A stretch of DNA of 44,189 nt from Deltaproteobacteria bacterium tcs-42 (GCA_002049545.1 LLYT01000011.1:1-44189); one strand, 5' to 3'. Positions 23,589 through 33,079 are shown, counted from the first letter of the stretch. Notes: generated from the letters alone by a model not told the origin. Program-made: numbers and translations.

Positions 23589-25550
23589 ATGTACAGTAAT
23601 CTGTGGCTCATCCCATTCTTCCCACTGATCGGGTCGATTATTAACGGCTTGTTTGGCAAGAAGATCAAAAATGAAGCGGTGATTGGCGGTATTGCTACCG
23701 GGCTGATGTTCCTCTCATTTTTGGTTGCCGCGCAAAACTTTTTCAAGTTGTTAGGTGATAAAGAAAAGGTTCATGAGCTCGTCATCGCGTCGTGGATGAG
23801 TGTCGGCAACTTTCAGCTCAATTGGGAGCTACTGTTGGACCCATTGTCGGCAGTGATGATTATGGTGGTCACCGGTGTTGGAACTTTGATTCATCTGTAT
23901 TCCATTGGATACATGCACGGTGATGAAAGTTTCTACCGTTTCTTCAGTTATCTGAACCTGTTTGCCTTCGCCATGTTGATGCTGGTTCTTGGTGGCAACG
24001 CCCTGGTCATGTTTATCGGTTGGGAAGGTGTTGGCCTCTGCTCTTATCTGCTGATTGGTTACTATTACGAAAAGAAAAGTGCCAGTACCGCGGCAAATAA
24101 AGCTTTTATTGTGAACCGCGTTGGTGATTTTGGTTTCCTTTGTGGCTTATTTGTCCTTTTCTGGGCTTTGGCTGAAAAAGGGGTTTGGACTCTTAACTTT
24201 GTCGAAATAGCTGAGAGTGGTCATCTGCTTGAATCTGGCGGATTGTTGATCACTGTCGTTACCCTCTGTTTTTTCCTGGGTGCAACGGGTAAATCGGCAC
24301 AGATCCCGTTATTCACCTGGCTCCCCGATGCGATGGAAGGGCCGACTCCCGTTTCTGCGTTGATCCATGCGGCGACGATGGTGACTGCCGGTGTGTATAT
24401 GATCGGTCGGATGAATGGCCTGTTTGCCATGGCACCGGCAACCATGATGACGATCGCCATCGTTGGTGGATTGACGGCTTTCTTTGCAGCGACAATCGGC
24501 CTGGCACAAAACGATATCAAGCGGGTGCTGGCCTATTCAACGGTCTCTCAGTTGGGCTATATGTTCCTCGCAATGGGAGTTGGTGCTTTCTCGGCCGGTA
24601 TCTTCCATCTGATGACTCACGCATTCTTCAAGGCTTGTCTCTTCCTTGGCTCGGGTTCAGTCATCCATGGTTTGCACCATGCGTATCACCATGCCCATCT
24701 GCATGATGATCCGCAGGATATGCGGAATATGGGCGGTATACGGAAGAAAATGCCGATCACCTTTATCACCTTTCTGGTTTCAACTATTGCGATTTCGGGG
24801 ATTCCCTTTTTCTCCGGATTTTTCTCCAAAGACGAAATTCTCTGGTGGTCATTCGGTTCAACCCGGGGCCATTGTCTGCTTTGGGTTCTAGGTGCCGCAG
24901 CAGCCGGGATGACCGCATTCTATATGTTCCGCCTGGTCTTTATGACTTTCTTCGGTGAGCAGAAGACCGATGCCAGGGCGAAAGACCATATCCCGGAATC
25001 ACCGTTCACAATTACCATTCCACTGATGGTGCTTGGCTTCCTCGCCCTTATCGGCGGATATATTGGTGTTCCGAAAATTCTGGGTGGTGCCAATCGTTTT
25101 CATGCTTTCCTCGCACCGGTTTTTGAACATGCCCAGCATGCCAACGAAATCCATGCCCACGGGTCGCATGCGACCGAATATACACTGATGGCCATTTCCG
25201 TTGCGATTGCGATCATTGGTATCTTTACCGCATGGGTCATGTACGTCAAAAACCCGGAATTGCCGGGCAAGTTTGTTGCCAGATTTGCAGGTGCCCATCG
25301 GGTCATCTTCAATAAATGGTACATCGATGAGTTGTATGACTTTGTTTTTGTTAATCCATGTAAAAAGATCGGTACTTTTCTGTGGCGTGGCGTTGACGTC
25401 AAGATTGTCGATGGTGTTGTTAATGGTTGTGCCTGGGTCGTCAAGGGGATTGGATCTGGTCTCCGCTATACCCAGTCCGGTTATCTTTATAACTACGCCA
25501 TGATTATGGTGGTCGGCGTAGTCCTGATTGTCGGCTTTTTTGTCTTTTAG
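23589..25550 (+). CDS. nuoL: Complex I subunit L (antiporter-like)
   Basis: A 653-residue Mrp-type subunit. ATG 23589 has AGGAG six bases upstream; the codon before it is TTG. Landmarks: MFIGWEGVGLCSYLLIGYYY (conserved glutamate), TGKSAQIPLFTWLPDAMEGPTPVSALIHAATMV (lysine and histidines), and the extended C-terminal lateral helix with its last membrane span. A histidine-rich loop (HAQHANEIHAHGSH) lies near residue 515. Confidence 0.95.
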   Translation: MYSNLWLIPFFPLIGSIINGLFGKKIKNEAVIGGIATGLMFLSFLVAAQNFFKLLGDKEKVHELVIASWMSVGNFQLNWELLLDPLSAVMIMVVTGVGTLIHLYSIGYMHGDESFYRFFSYLNLFAFAMLMLVLGGNALVMFIGWEGVGLCSYLLIGYYYEKKSASTAANKAFIVNRVGDFGFLCGLFVLFWALAEKGVWTLNFVEIAESGHLLESGGLLITVVTLCFFLGATGKSAQIPLFTWLPDAMEGPTPVSALIHAATMVTAGVYMIGRMNGLFAMAPATMMTIAIVGGLTAFFAATIGLAQNDIKRVLAYSTVSQLGYMFLAMGVGAFSAGIFHLMTHAFFKACLFLGSGSVIHGLHHAYHHAHLHDDPQDMRNMGGIRKKMPITFITFLVSTIAISGIPFFSGFFSKDEILWWSFGSTRGHCLLWVLGAAAAGMTAFYMFRLVFMTFFGEQKTDARAKDHIPESPFTITIPLMVLGFLALIGGYIGVPKILGGANRFHAFLAPVFEHAQHANEIHAHGSHATEYTLMAISVAIAIIGIFTAWVMYVKNPELPGKFVARFAGAHRVIFNKWYIDELYDFVFVNPCKKIGTFLWRGVDVKIVDGVVNGCAWVVKGIGSGLRYTQSGYLYNYAMIMVVGVVLIVGFFVF

Positions 25551-25608
25551 ATTGTATAAAATTTAGTTCGCCAGCGAATTACGATAAAGCTACAAGGAGC
25601 GATTCCAC

Positions 25609-27201
25609 ATGGCTGATAACCTTCTCAGTTTGATGACTTTTTTCCCGCTGTTGGGAATATTGATTCTACTCTTCCTGCCACGGGATAATGGTGGACTCCT
25701 TAAAGGGGTTACCCTGGCGGTTTCACTGATTACTTTTGCAATCAGTTTGCCTTTGGCGTTTGACAACGTTTTCACAACGTCGGGTGGAATGCATTACCGT
25801 GAATTCTATCAGTGGATCAACATCGGCGATTTTTTCCAGATGAATTATAATATTGGTGTTGACGGCATCAGCCTCTGGCTGGTGATGCTGACAACCTTTA
25901 TTACGCCGATTACTATCCTCTCGACCTGGGATGCGGTCGAAAAAAATATCAAAGGCTTTATGGCGATGCTGCTGCTGCTGGAAACGGGCATGCTTGGCGC
26001 CTTCATCTCCCTTGATCTGTTCCTGTTCTATATCTTCTGGGAATTGATGCTGATCCCGATGTACTTCCTGATTGGTATCTGGGGGGGTAAAAACCGCATT
26101 TACGCAGCGGTCAAATTTTTCATCTACACCGCCGTCGGTTCCTTGTTGATGCTGGTCGCTATCATCTTCGTCTACTATTTTGCACAACAAAGTGGTGCGC
26201 TGACGAATGGTTTCGGCATTCAGGAGCTCTACAAGCTTGATTTGCCGTATAATGCTCAATTCTGGCTGTTCCTGGCTTTTGGTTTCAGTTTTGCGATAAA
26301 AGTGCCGATGTTTCCACTCCATACCTGGTTGCCTGACGCACACACCGAAGCGCCGACAGCAGGTTCGGTTATCCTGGCGGCAGTTCTGTTGAAAATGGGG
26401 ACTTACGGGTATGTCCGTTTTGCCATGCCAATGTTTCCCGATGCGCTGCCAACCTTTATTCCGTTTTTGGCTTTCCTGAGTGTGGTCGGAATCATCTACG
26501 GTTCTCTGGTTGCAATGATGCAGGATGATATCAAAAAGCTGGTTGCTTACTCATCGGTAGCCCACCTTGGTTTTGTTATGCTCGGTGTCTTCGCCATGAA
26601 TTTACAGGGCTTGGCTGGTGGCATGATTCAAATGATCAATCACGGTATTTCCACCGGTGCACTCTTCCTCATTGTCGGCTTTCTTTATGAGCGTCGTCAT
26701 ACGCGTCTGATTACTGAATTCGGTGGCGTCGCGACCAAGATGCCAATTTTTGCAACCATCTTCATGATCGTCACATTCTCCTCGATTGGCCTGCCTGGAA
26801 CCAACGGTTTTGTCGGTGAGTTTCTGGCGCTGATGGGGGCATTTCAAAGTGGTCTGCGCTGGTATGCAGTGTTTGCTACAACGGGTGTTATTCTTGCCGC
26901 TGTTTACATGCTCTGGGTTTACCAACGGGTTATGTTTGGTAAAGTCACCAATCCTGAAAACGAGAATCTCAAGGATCTGTCTGCCCGTGAGATTGCGATT
27001 ATGTTGCCGCTGCTGCTGTTCATTTTCTGGATTGGTATTGCCCCCAATACCTTCTTCTCAAAAATGAATCCTGCAATGGAACTCATGCTTGAGCAGATGG
27101 GTGCAGACAAAGTGGCAGTTGTTGAAATGCATCAACCTGCGGATGGCCATGCCGCAGGACATACAAATGGTCACGCTGATACAAACGCGGATCATCAATA
27201 A
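25609..27201 (+). CDS. nuoM: Complex I subunit M (antiporter-like)
   Basis: A 530-residue proton-pumping subunit with FYIFWELMLIPMYFLIGIWG (key glutamate), IKVPMFPLHTWLPDAHTEAP and KKLVAYSSVAHLGFVMLG. The C-terminus carries an unusual hydrophilic tail rich in His (about residues 504-530, several GH pairs), absent from standard NuoM. ACAAGGAG precedes the start. Confidence 0.95.
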   Translation: MADNLLSLMTFFPLLGILILLFLPRDNGGLLKGVTLAVSLITFAISLPLAFDNVFTTSGGMHYREFYQWINIGDFFQMNYNIGVDGISLWLVMLTTFITPITILSTWDAVEKNIKGFMAMLLLLETGMLGAFISLDLFLFYIFWELMLIPMYFLIGIWGGKNRIYAAVKFFIYTAVGSLLMLVAIIFVYYFAQQSGALTNGFGIQELYKLDLPYNAQFWLFLAFGFSFAIKVPMFPLHTWLPDAHTEAPTAGSVILAAVLLKMGTYGYVRFAMPMFPDALPTFIPFLAFLSVVGIIYGSLVAMMQDDIKKLVAYSSVAHLGFVMLGVFAMNLQGLAGGMIQMINHGISTGALFLIVGFLYERRHTRLITEFGGVATKMPIFATIFMIVTFSSIGLPGTNGFVGEFLALMGAFQSGLRWYAVFATTGVILAAVYMLWVYQRVMFGKVTNPENENLKDLSAREIAIMLPLLLFIFWIGIAPNTFFSKMNPAMELMLEQMGADKVAVVEMHQPADGHAAGHTNGHADTNADHQ

Positions 27202-27248
27202 TAACTGTTTTTAAAGTTGAAATAACACTGGTTCCGAGGAGCTGTTAG

Positions 27249-28709
27249 ATGGAAAATCTGGTTCAAGAAGCCATCCAGAATGTAAACTTACAGGCAATTA
27301 TGCCATCACTGGTACTCTGTGTTTTTGGCATGGCGATCCTGATGGTGTCAGTTTTTTCCAAGCGTGGAAGCACGACCCACATTGCCTGGTTAAGTATTGC
27401 TGCTCTGGTCGTTACGGGCTTTGTTACACTGATTGGCTGGAATAACCCGCAGGCCGGATTCGCTGGAAGTGTCCTGTTGGATAATTTTGCGACTTTCTTC
27501 AGTATGATCTGCATCATCGCAGCTGGCCTGACCATCCTGATGTCAGACGACTATCTGAGGCGCGAAGGTTACCCGGTCAGTGAATACTATCCGCTGATTC
27601 TGTTTACCACGGCAGGGGCGATGTGGATGGCATCAGGAACCGATCTGATGACAATCTTCCTCGGGTTGGAAGTTTTGTCGGTCTCCCTCTATGTCCTGGC
27701 AGGATTTTTCCGTAATCAGACCCGTTCTAACGAGGCCGGGCTCAAATATTTCTTCCTTGGGGCTTTTTCTACCGGCTTCCTTCTCTATGGGGTTGCGCTA
27801 CTTTATGGTGTCACCGGCACAACCAAAGTTGATGGTATCGCCGCTTATTTAATGGCAAATCCTGAGGCCGCGATGAATACCATGTTTATTGCGGGTGGCT
27901 CGTTGTTGCTGGTTGGTTTCCTCTTCAAGGTTGCTGCTGCTCCATTCCATATGTGGACTCCCGATGTTTATCAGGGGGCCCCGACGCCCATTACAGCTTT
28001 TATGAGTGCCGGGCCCAAGGCCGCTGCTTTTGCTGCTTTAATGCGTGTCACGATTATTGGTCTCGACGGGTTGCAGTCTGAGCTCACTTCATTGTTCTGG
28101 ATCCTTGCGGTTCTGACAATGACCATTGGTAACTTTATTGCTTTAACCCAGAAAGATCTCAAGCGGATGCTGGCATATTCTTCCATTTCACATGCGGGTT
28201 ATGTGATGGTCGGACTGGTGGCTTGGAATGAGATCGGCCTCTCAGCTATCCTGTTTTACATGCTTGTTTACACTTTTATGAATATGGGTGCCTTTGCTGT
28301 TCTGGTCCTGATTGGCAAGAAGGGTGAAGATAACTTGACCCTTGATGGTGTCGCAGGTCTCGGCTACAAGAAACCAATTCTGGGTATTGTTCTGTCGATC
28401 TTCCTGTTTTCTTTGATGGGGCTGCCTCCCACAGCTGGATTTACTGCCAAGTTTTACATTTTTGCCGGCGCCATTGAGGCTGGCTACATCTGGCTGGCGG
28501 TGTTGGGTGTTCTGAACTCGGCTGTATCCCTCTATTATTACCTGCGGGTCATGGTGCAGATGTACTTTAAAGATCCCGAGGAGGACTTCGCCTGGGTTTC
28601 AATTAATGGCCCGGTTACGATCTCAATTGTTGTTTCTGCAGTTGGCGTCCTCTATCTCGGAATCTTTCCCCATACATTGATGAGCCTCGCCAAGCTTGCG
28701 GGATTTTAG
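27249..28709 (+). CDS. nuoN: Complex I subunit N (antiporter-like)
   Basis: A 486-residue subunit with GLEVLSVSLYVLAGF, FKVAAAPFHMWTPDVYQGAP and KRMLAYSSISHAGYVMVG. Last gene of the operon; an intrinsic terminator follows 41 bp later. Confidence 0.95.
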   Translation: MENLVQEAIQNVNLQAIMPSLVLCVFGMAILMVSVFSKRGSTTHIAWLSIAALVVTGFVTLIGWNNPQAGFAGSVLLDNFATFFSMICIIAAGLTILMSDDYLRREGYPVSEYYPLILFTTAGAMWMASGTDLMTIFLGLEVLSVSLYVLAGFFRNQTRSNEAGLKYFFLGAFSTGFLLYGVALLYGVTGTTKVDGIAAYLMANPEAAMNTMFIAGGSLLLVGFLFKVAAAPFHMWTPDVYQGAPTPITAFMSAGPKAAAFAALMRVTIIGLDGLQSELTSLFWILAVLTMTIGNFIALTQKDLKRMLAYSSISHAGYVMVGLVAWNEIGLSAILFYMLVYTFMNMGAFAVLVLIGKKGEDNLTLDGVAGLGYKKPILGIVLSIFLFSLMGLPPTAGFTAKFYIFAGAIEAGYIWLAVLGVLNSAVSLYYYLRVMVQMYFKDPEEDFAWVSINGPVTISIVVSAVGVLYLGIFPHTLMSLAKLAGF

Positions 28710-28750
28710 TCCCCTCTAAATCCTGATTCTTCGCATTTTGCAATGTTTTA

Positions 28751-28781
28751 AAAGCCTCTCAGCGCGCTGAGGGGCTTTTTT
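28751..28781 (+). terminator. Rho-independent terminator of the nuo operon
   Basis: A 13-bp stem, AAAGCCTCTCAGC (28751-28763) with GCTGAGGGGCTTT (28766-28778, one T-G pair), followed by T's to 28781. Confidence 0.88.
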
Positions 28782-28817
28782 ATGCCATTCAGAGATTTGA
28801 TCGGTTACACTGTCGCG

Positions 28818-30155
28818 ATGGATCTCAGGGATTATCTGCAAAAAATTATTGATGCGGGTTGCCTCCGGACGGTAAAGACCGGTGTCGATCGCAGGTTAGA
28901 ATTAGCCGCTTTATGTCGTCGCGAATTTAAAAAGGCTGACGGAGGCAACGCTCTGTACTTCGAACAGGTTACCGATTCACCGTTTTCTGTTGTTGCCAAT
29001 ATGTTCGGCTCTGAACAAAGAGCGGGTATGTTGCTCCATTCCGACTCGTTTTCCGATTTTTCTACGAAAGTGCAGCAGTTGTTCAATCGGGGAACGGGTT
29101 CCTCCGCTGTAAAACTACAAGCAATAGCAGAAAGTCTCGATCCTCTTCAGCTGGAAACAACCGAACTCCACTATAATCCCGATTTGAAGTTGACCACTCT
29201 CCCAGCTATCCAGAGTTGGCCGGGGGAAGGGGGGAGCTATCTCAACCTGGCCATGGCTCTCACGCAACACCCTGAAAACGGCTTGAGTAACCTCGGTTTG
29301 TATCGGGCGCAGGTTATTGACTCCGATCATCTGGCGATTAATTTTTCCTCGAGTTCTGGCGCTGCAGAACATCTGGCTATAGCTGCTAAAAAACGGCAGT
29401 CGCTCCCCGTCAGTTTGATTCTTGGGTCTGATCCGGCATTACTCTGGACTGCTGCAGCACCTTTACCCCGTGGCTGTGATGAGTTCCAGATTAGCCGGTC
29501 TTTGTTTGAGACCGATCTGAAGTTCACCTCAGGGCTCAGCCAGCCGCTGGCAGTTCCTGTGGATGCTGAAGTTGTTATCGAAGGGGAGATTAAGCCGGGG
29601 GATACAGTCAATGAGGGGCCATATGGAAACCATACCGGGCAATATGTTTCTCGTGCCGATTGTCCGGTGATGCAAGTTACGGCAATCCGTGTCCGGCCGA
29701 ATCCAATTATTCCAATCACGGTGGTTGGTCCGCCACCAAGTGAGAACATCTATCTTGCCCGAGCGAATGAGATTTTGCTGCGCGAGATGTTGAAAACCGA
29801 TTTTCCCCAGATCCGTGATCTGCAGATGCCGCTTGAAACAATCTTTCACGGGGTTGCTCTGCTGGCGGTCAAATCACAATCGGTTGGCGAGAACAAAGAA
29901 CTACTCCATCACCTCTGGGAGAACAGTCCCCTGCGCAACTCACGTTTACTGGTGCTTCTGGATGAGGATATTGATACAAGTTCAGTTTCCAGCTGTTGGT
30001 GGCGAACGATCAATTGTTTGCAGAATCAGAAAATTTATCAGGATAACGGCCGGATTGCGATAGATGCTACAGGAGTTGATCCGGCGACGCTGGTGGTGGA
30101 AGACAGGCACACGAGTGAACTCCTGCACCGCCGCGGCGCTGAGTACAAATTATAA
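28818..30155 (+). CDS. UbiD-family decarboxylase, second and shorter paralog
   Basis: A 445-residue UbiD-like protein. The start at ATG 28818 (MDLRDYLQKII) matches the family N-terminus; the in-frame ATG at 28782 abuts the terminator and is unlikely. Family blocks: LSNLGLYRAQV, LPRGCDEFQ, NEGPYGNHTGQYVS (conserved glutamate), RPNPIIPITVVGPPPSEN, and a C-terminal DATGVDPATLV. It is shorter and more divergent than the protein at 2193, with no WGCSGS-type block. It may act in menaquinone biosynthesis (MqnL-type step of the futalosine route), but this is inference. Confidence 0.78.
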   Translation: MDLRDYLQKIIDAGCLRTVKTGVDRRLELAALCRREFKKADGGNALYFEQVTDSPFSVVANMFGSEQRAGMLLHSDSFSDFSTKVQQLFNRGTGSSAVKLQAIAESLDPLQLETTELHYNPDLKLTTLPAIQSWPGEGGSYLNLAMALTQHPENGLSNLGLYRAQVIDSDHLAINFSSSSGAAEHLAIAAKKRQSLPVSLILGSDPALLWTAAAPLPRGCDEFQISRSLFETDLKFTSGLSQPLAVPVDAEVVIEGEIKPGDTVNEGPYGNHTGQYVSRADCPVMQVTAIRVRPNPIIPITVVGPPPSENIYLARANEILLREMLKTDFPQIRDLQMPLETIFHGVALLAVKSQSVGENKELLHHLWENSPLRNSRLLVLLDEDIDTSSVSSCWWRTINCLQNQKIYQDNGRIAIDATGVDPATLVVEDRHTSELLHRRGAEYKL

Positions 30156-30227
30156 ACCTTCTCCCTCATGGAGAGGGGATATCCACCGAATTTAAGCGAA
30201 AGATAGCTACTGGTCAGGATATAACTC

Positions 30228-32039
30228 ATGTTAGATACCACAACAAGTACCCCCATCCTTGAAACCTTGAATGACGTCTTCGGTTATCAGTCCTTCCGTC
30301 CGTTTCAAGAGGAGGTTATCAACCGTTTAATCGAGGGTCAGGATGCTTTTGTGCTGATGCCAACCGGCGGTGGTAAATCACTGTGCTACCAGGTTCCTGC
30401 CCTGCACCGTTCTGGAATGACCATTGTTGTCTCCCCTCTGATTTCGTTGATGAAAGATCAGGTTGATGCTTTGCAGGCGAACGGGGTTCGGGCGGCATGT
30501 TATAATTCGTCACTGAGGGAAGGCGAAGCGCGTCAGATTTTGGCCCAGTTGCATGCGCAACAACTTGACCTTCTCTATGTCGCGCCGGAACGATTGTTAA
30601 GTGCCGACTTTATCGAACGATTGCGCCTGTTTGAGATTGCCTTGTTTGCTATCGATGAAGCCCATTGTGTGTCACAGTGGGGGCACGATTTTCGCCCTGA
30701 ATATACCGGATTGGGTCAATTACGAAACCATTTTCCAGCAGTCCCGATGGTCGCATTGACGGCAACGGCCGAAAAGCAGACCCGCCTCGATATCATCCAC
30801 CACTTGAATTTGCACAATGCCCATCAGGTTATTGCCAGTTTCGATCGGCCGAATATTCGCTACACCGTGATTGATAAGGCTAAACCCTACCTGCAATTAA
30901 ATGCCTTTGTCGACAGCCGGCGAAATGAATCGGGAATTGTCTATTGCCTGAGTCGCAAGCGGGTTGATGAGGTCACCCAGAAATTATTACACGACGGGTT
31001 CAGTGCAGCTGCCTATCATGCAGGAATGGCAACGGCAGAACGGAAGCAGGTTCAGGAAGATTTCATTCGTGACGATCTACAGATTGTGGTGGCAACAGTT
31101 GCTTTTGGTATGGGGATTGACAAACCCAATGTCCGTTTTGTAGTCCATTATGACCTGCCGAAGAATCTCGAAAGTTATTATCAGGAAACAGGTCGGGCGG
31201 GACGCGATGGGCTCCCCGCAGAAGCACTGTTGTTGTTTGGCTATGGGGATATTGCAATCAGCCGTGGCTTGATTGAAAAAGGGAGAAACCCTGAGCAGAA
31301 ACGGATCGAAATTCACAAACTGAATGCAATGGTTGCGTTTGCCGAATCGGGAACGTGCCGGCGTCGGGCGCTGTTGGGGTATTTCGGCGAAGCCCTCGAA
31401 GTGGATTGTGGTAATTGTGATATTTGCCTCAACCCGCCACAACGCTACGATGCCAGTGAAGATGCACGCAAGGCACTTTCCTGCGTCTACCGGGTTGGAC
31501 AACGGTTTGGGATCGGGCACGTGATTGAAGTATTGCGAGGGGCCAAGACCCAGCGAATTTATGATTTGCGTCATGATCAGCTCTCCACCTACGGGATTGG
31601 ACGCGAACAGAATCAGGATCACTGGAGCCACTTGCTGCGGCAACTGATCCATTATGGCTACCTGGAGCAGGATATCGGTAATTATTCGGTCCTGAAACTG
31701 ACCGAAGCTGCCAGACCTTTATTGCGCGGTGAGGTTGAACTGACCATCACCAGGCCGCGGATCAAACCAGGGCGCAAAAAACGTCCGGAGCGAAAAGTTT
31801 TCGGCCTGGAATATGATCAGGAGCTGTTTAATCATCTCCGGGTGCTGCGTAAACAGATCGCTGATCGCGATGGCGTGCCTCCATATGTGGTCTTCGGTGA
31901 TGCCAGCCTGGCAGAGATGGCAGCAACACTGCCAACCGATAAGGAAACCTTTCTGCAAATCAATGGCGTTGGGCAGGCTAAATTACAACGCTATGGCAGC
32001 GAATTCATGGAAGAAATCACCGGATTCATGTGCCGGTAA
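30228..32039 (+). CDS. recQ: ATP-dependent DNA helicase RecQ
   Basis: A 603-residue RecQ. Order: N-terminal Q-motif region FGYQSFRPFQ, Walker A MPTGGGKSLCYQ, DEAH box FAIDEAHCVSQWGHDFRPEY, motifs IV-VI including YYQETGRAGRDG, zinc-binding RQC domain (CRRRALLGYFGE, CGNCDIC), and a C-terminal HRDC domain (LFNHLRVLRKQIADRDGVPPYVVF). It unwinds DNA 3'-5' in recombinational repair. Full length and intact. Confidence 0.96.
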   Translation: MLDTTTSTPILETLNDVFGYQSFRPFQEEVINRLIEGQDAFVLMPTGGGKSLCYQVPALHRSGMTIVVSPLISLMKDQVDALQANGVRAACYNSSLREGEARQILAQLHAQQLDLLYVAPERLLSADFIERLRLFEIALFAIDEAHCVSQWGHDFRPEYTGLGQLRNHFPAVPMVALTATAEKQTRLDIIHHLNLHNAHQVIASFDRPNIRYTVIDKAKPYLQLNAFVDSRRNESGIVYCLSRKRVDEVTQKLLHDGFSAAAYHAGMATAERKQVQEDFIRDDLQIVVATVAFGMGIDKPNVRFVVHYDLPKNLESYYQETGRAGRDGLPAEALLLFGYGDIAISRGLIEKGRNPEQKRIEIHKLNAMVAFAESGTCRRRALLGYFGEALEVDCGNCDICLNPPQRYDASEDARKALSCVYRVGQRFGIGHVIEVLRGAKTQRIYDLRHDQLSTYGIGREQNQDHWSHLLRQLIHYGYLEQDIGNYSVLKLTEAARPLLRGEVELTITRPRIKPGRKKRPERKVFGLEYDQELFNHLRVLRKQIADRDGVPPYVVFGDASLAEMAATLPTDKETFLQINGVGQAKLQRYGSEFMEEITGFMCR

Positions 32040-32105
32040 TCCCATATCAGGGACACGGCGCGCCACGCCCTGGTGAATGTGACCACAATCCTCCATTCGG
32101 GGGAT

Positions 32106-32141
32106 TGTTACAGGGGCACAGCCCGCTGTGCCCCTGTAACA
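32106..32141. repeat. Perfect 16-bp palindromic stem after recQ
   Basis: TGTTACAGGGGCACAG (32106-32121), loop CCCG, CTGTGCCCCTGTAACA (32126-32141). No T-run follows, so it is a hairpin or dispersed REP-like element rather than a classical terminator. A second GC-rich inverted repeat (CAGGG...GGCGCGCC...CCCTG) lies just upstream at about 32048-32072. Confidence 0.65.
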
Positions 32142-32171
32142 GGTCGAAATGTCCTCTTCAAAATAAATTTC

Positions 32172-32199
32172 TAAAGTAAATCAATTTTCCTGTCGATAC
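32172..32199 (+). promoter_or_regulatory. Probable sigma-28 (FliA) promoter of the late flagellar operon
   Basis: TAAAGTAA (32172-32179), 12-bp spacer, GTCGATAC (32192-32199), close to TAAAGTTT-N11-GCCGATAA. It lies 33 bp before the first gene of an operon that includes flgM, the sigma-28 antagonist, as expected for class III flagellar genes. Confidence 0.6.
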
Positions 32200-32231
32200 T
32201 GTCTCCAAATAGTTCTCACAGGAGGAGACTT

Positions 32232-32777
32232 ATGACTGGACAGATTGATCCGACCCAAAGCGCAAAACCGATTGTAGGACAACAGAAGGAAGAGGTGAAT
32301 CAGCGCCAGCAACGTGAAACCAGCAGATCAGCTGCAGAGGATCGCGTTTCCCTCGGTGAGCAGGAAGCGGTTGGTGAAACATACGGGCCGGGGCTCAAAG
32401 TTGCTTCTCCTTATGACTTGCTCCGCAATCTGGTGATCAAGACCCTTCAAGAGCAGGGACTTGAACTGCAATTTGAAACCGGTGAGACCGAAGTCAATTT
32501 TAACACCATGACTCAAGAAGAAGCCCAGGCCTTGATTGCCGAGGATGGTTATTTTGGTGTTGAACAGACGTCCCAGCGGATTGTCGATTTTGCTATCAAT
32601 GCCTTTGGCGGTGATCCAGACAAGTTACAACAAATGAAAGATGCCATAGATCAGGGGTTTGTCGAGGCTCAGGAAGCCTTTGGGGGAGCTCTGCCAGAAA
32701 TATCACAACAGACTTACGAAGCGATTATGGAAAAGCTGGATGCCTTTGCGGGTCAGTTTGAAGAATCGGGGGAATAG
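32232..32777 (+). CDS. DUF5610-like protein at the head of the flagellar operon
   Basis: A 181-residue soluble acidic protein: disordered Gln/Glu-rich N-terminus (1-60), then a helical domain with TMTQEEAQALIAEDGYFGVE, QTSQRIVDFAINAFGGDPDKL and ALPEISQQTYEAIMEKLDAF. No signal peptide. Similar proteins occur beside flgM or in motility loci of other Proteobacteria; function unknown. GGAGGAG precedes the start. As first gene after a sigma-28-type promoter, it may help late flagellar assembly or export. Confidence 0.7.
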   Translation: MTGQIDPTQSAKPIVGQQKEEVNQRQQRETSRSAAEDRVSLGEQEAVGETYGPGLKVASPYDLLRNLVIKTLQEQGLELQFETGETEVNFNTMTQEEAQALIAEDGYFGVEQTSQRIVDFAINAFGGDPDKLQQMKDAIDQGFVEAQEAFGGALPEISQQTYEAIMEKLDAFAGQFEESGE

Positions 32778-32787
32778 GGAGTTTATC

Positions 32788-33078
32788 ATGGTCGATAAAA
32801 TTATTGGTGGTAAAGGATTTGGCCCACTTGACGGGATGAATCGTACTGGTAAAAGGGGCGTCGCTGCTAAATCAGCTGAAACCGCTAAATCGGATCGAGT
32901 CGATTTTTCCAGCGCATTGCAGAATGCCAGCAAAACCCAGGCTGCCAATACAACTCAGGAAGCTTCCCGTGCTGAAAAAATCGAGGCGCTGAAAAGTCAG
33001 ATTGAAAACGGCACCTACAAGCCCGATCTGGATAAGGTCGCTTCAAGTATTCTGCCATTTATTCTCGATGAGAGCTGA
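32788..33078 (+). CDS. flgM: Anti-sigma-28 factor FlgM
   Basis: A 96-residue protein starting MVDKIIGGKGFGPLDGM at 32788, with TAGGGAG upstream. The disordered N-terminal half and the C-terminal RAEKIEALKSQIENGTYKPD followed by VASSILPFIL match FlgM, which binds and inhibits sigma-28 until exported through the hook. Ten bases after the DUF gene, just before flgN. Confidence 0.9.
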   Translation: MVDKIIGGKGFGPLDGMNRTGKRGVAAKSAETAKSDRVDFSSALQNASKTQAANTTQEASRAEKIEALKSQIENGTYKPDLDKVASSILPFILDES

Positions 33079-33079
33079 A

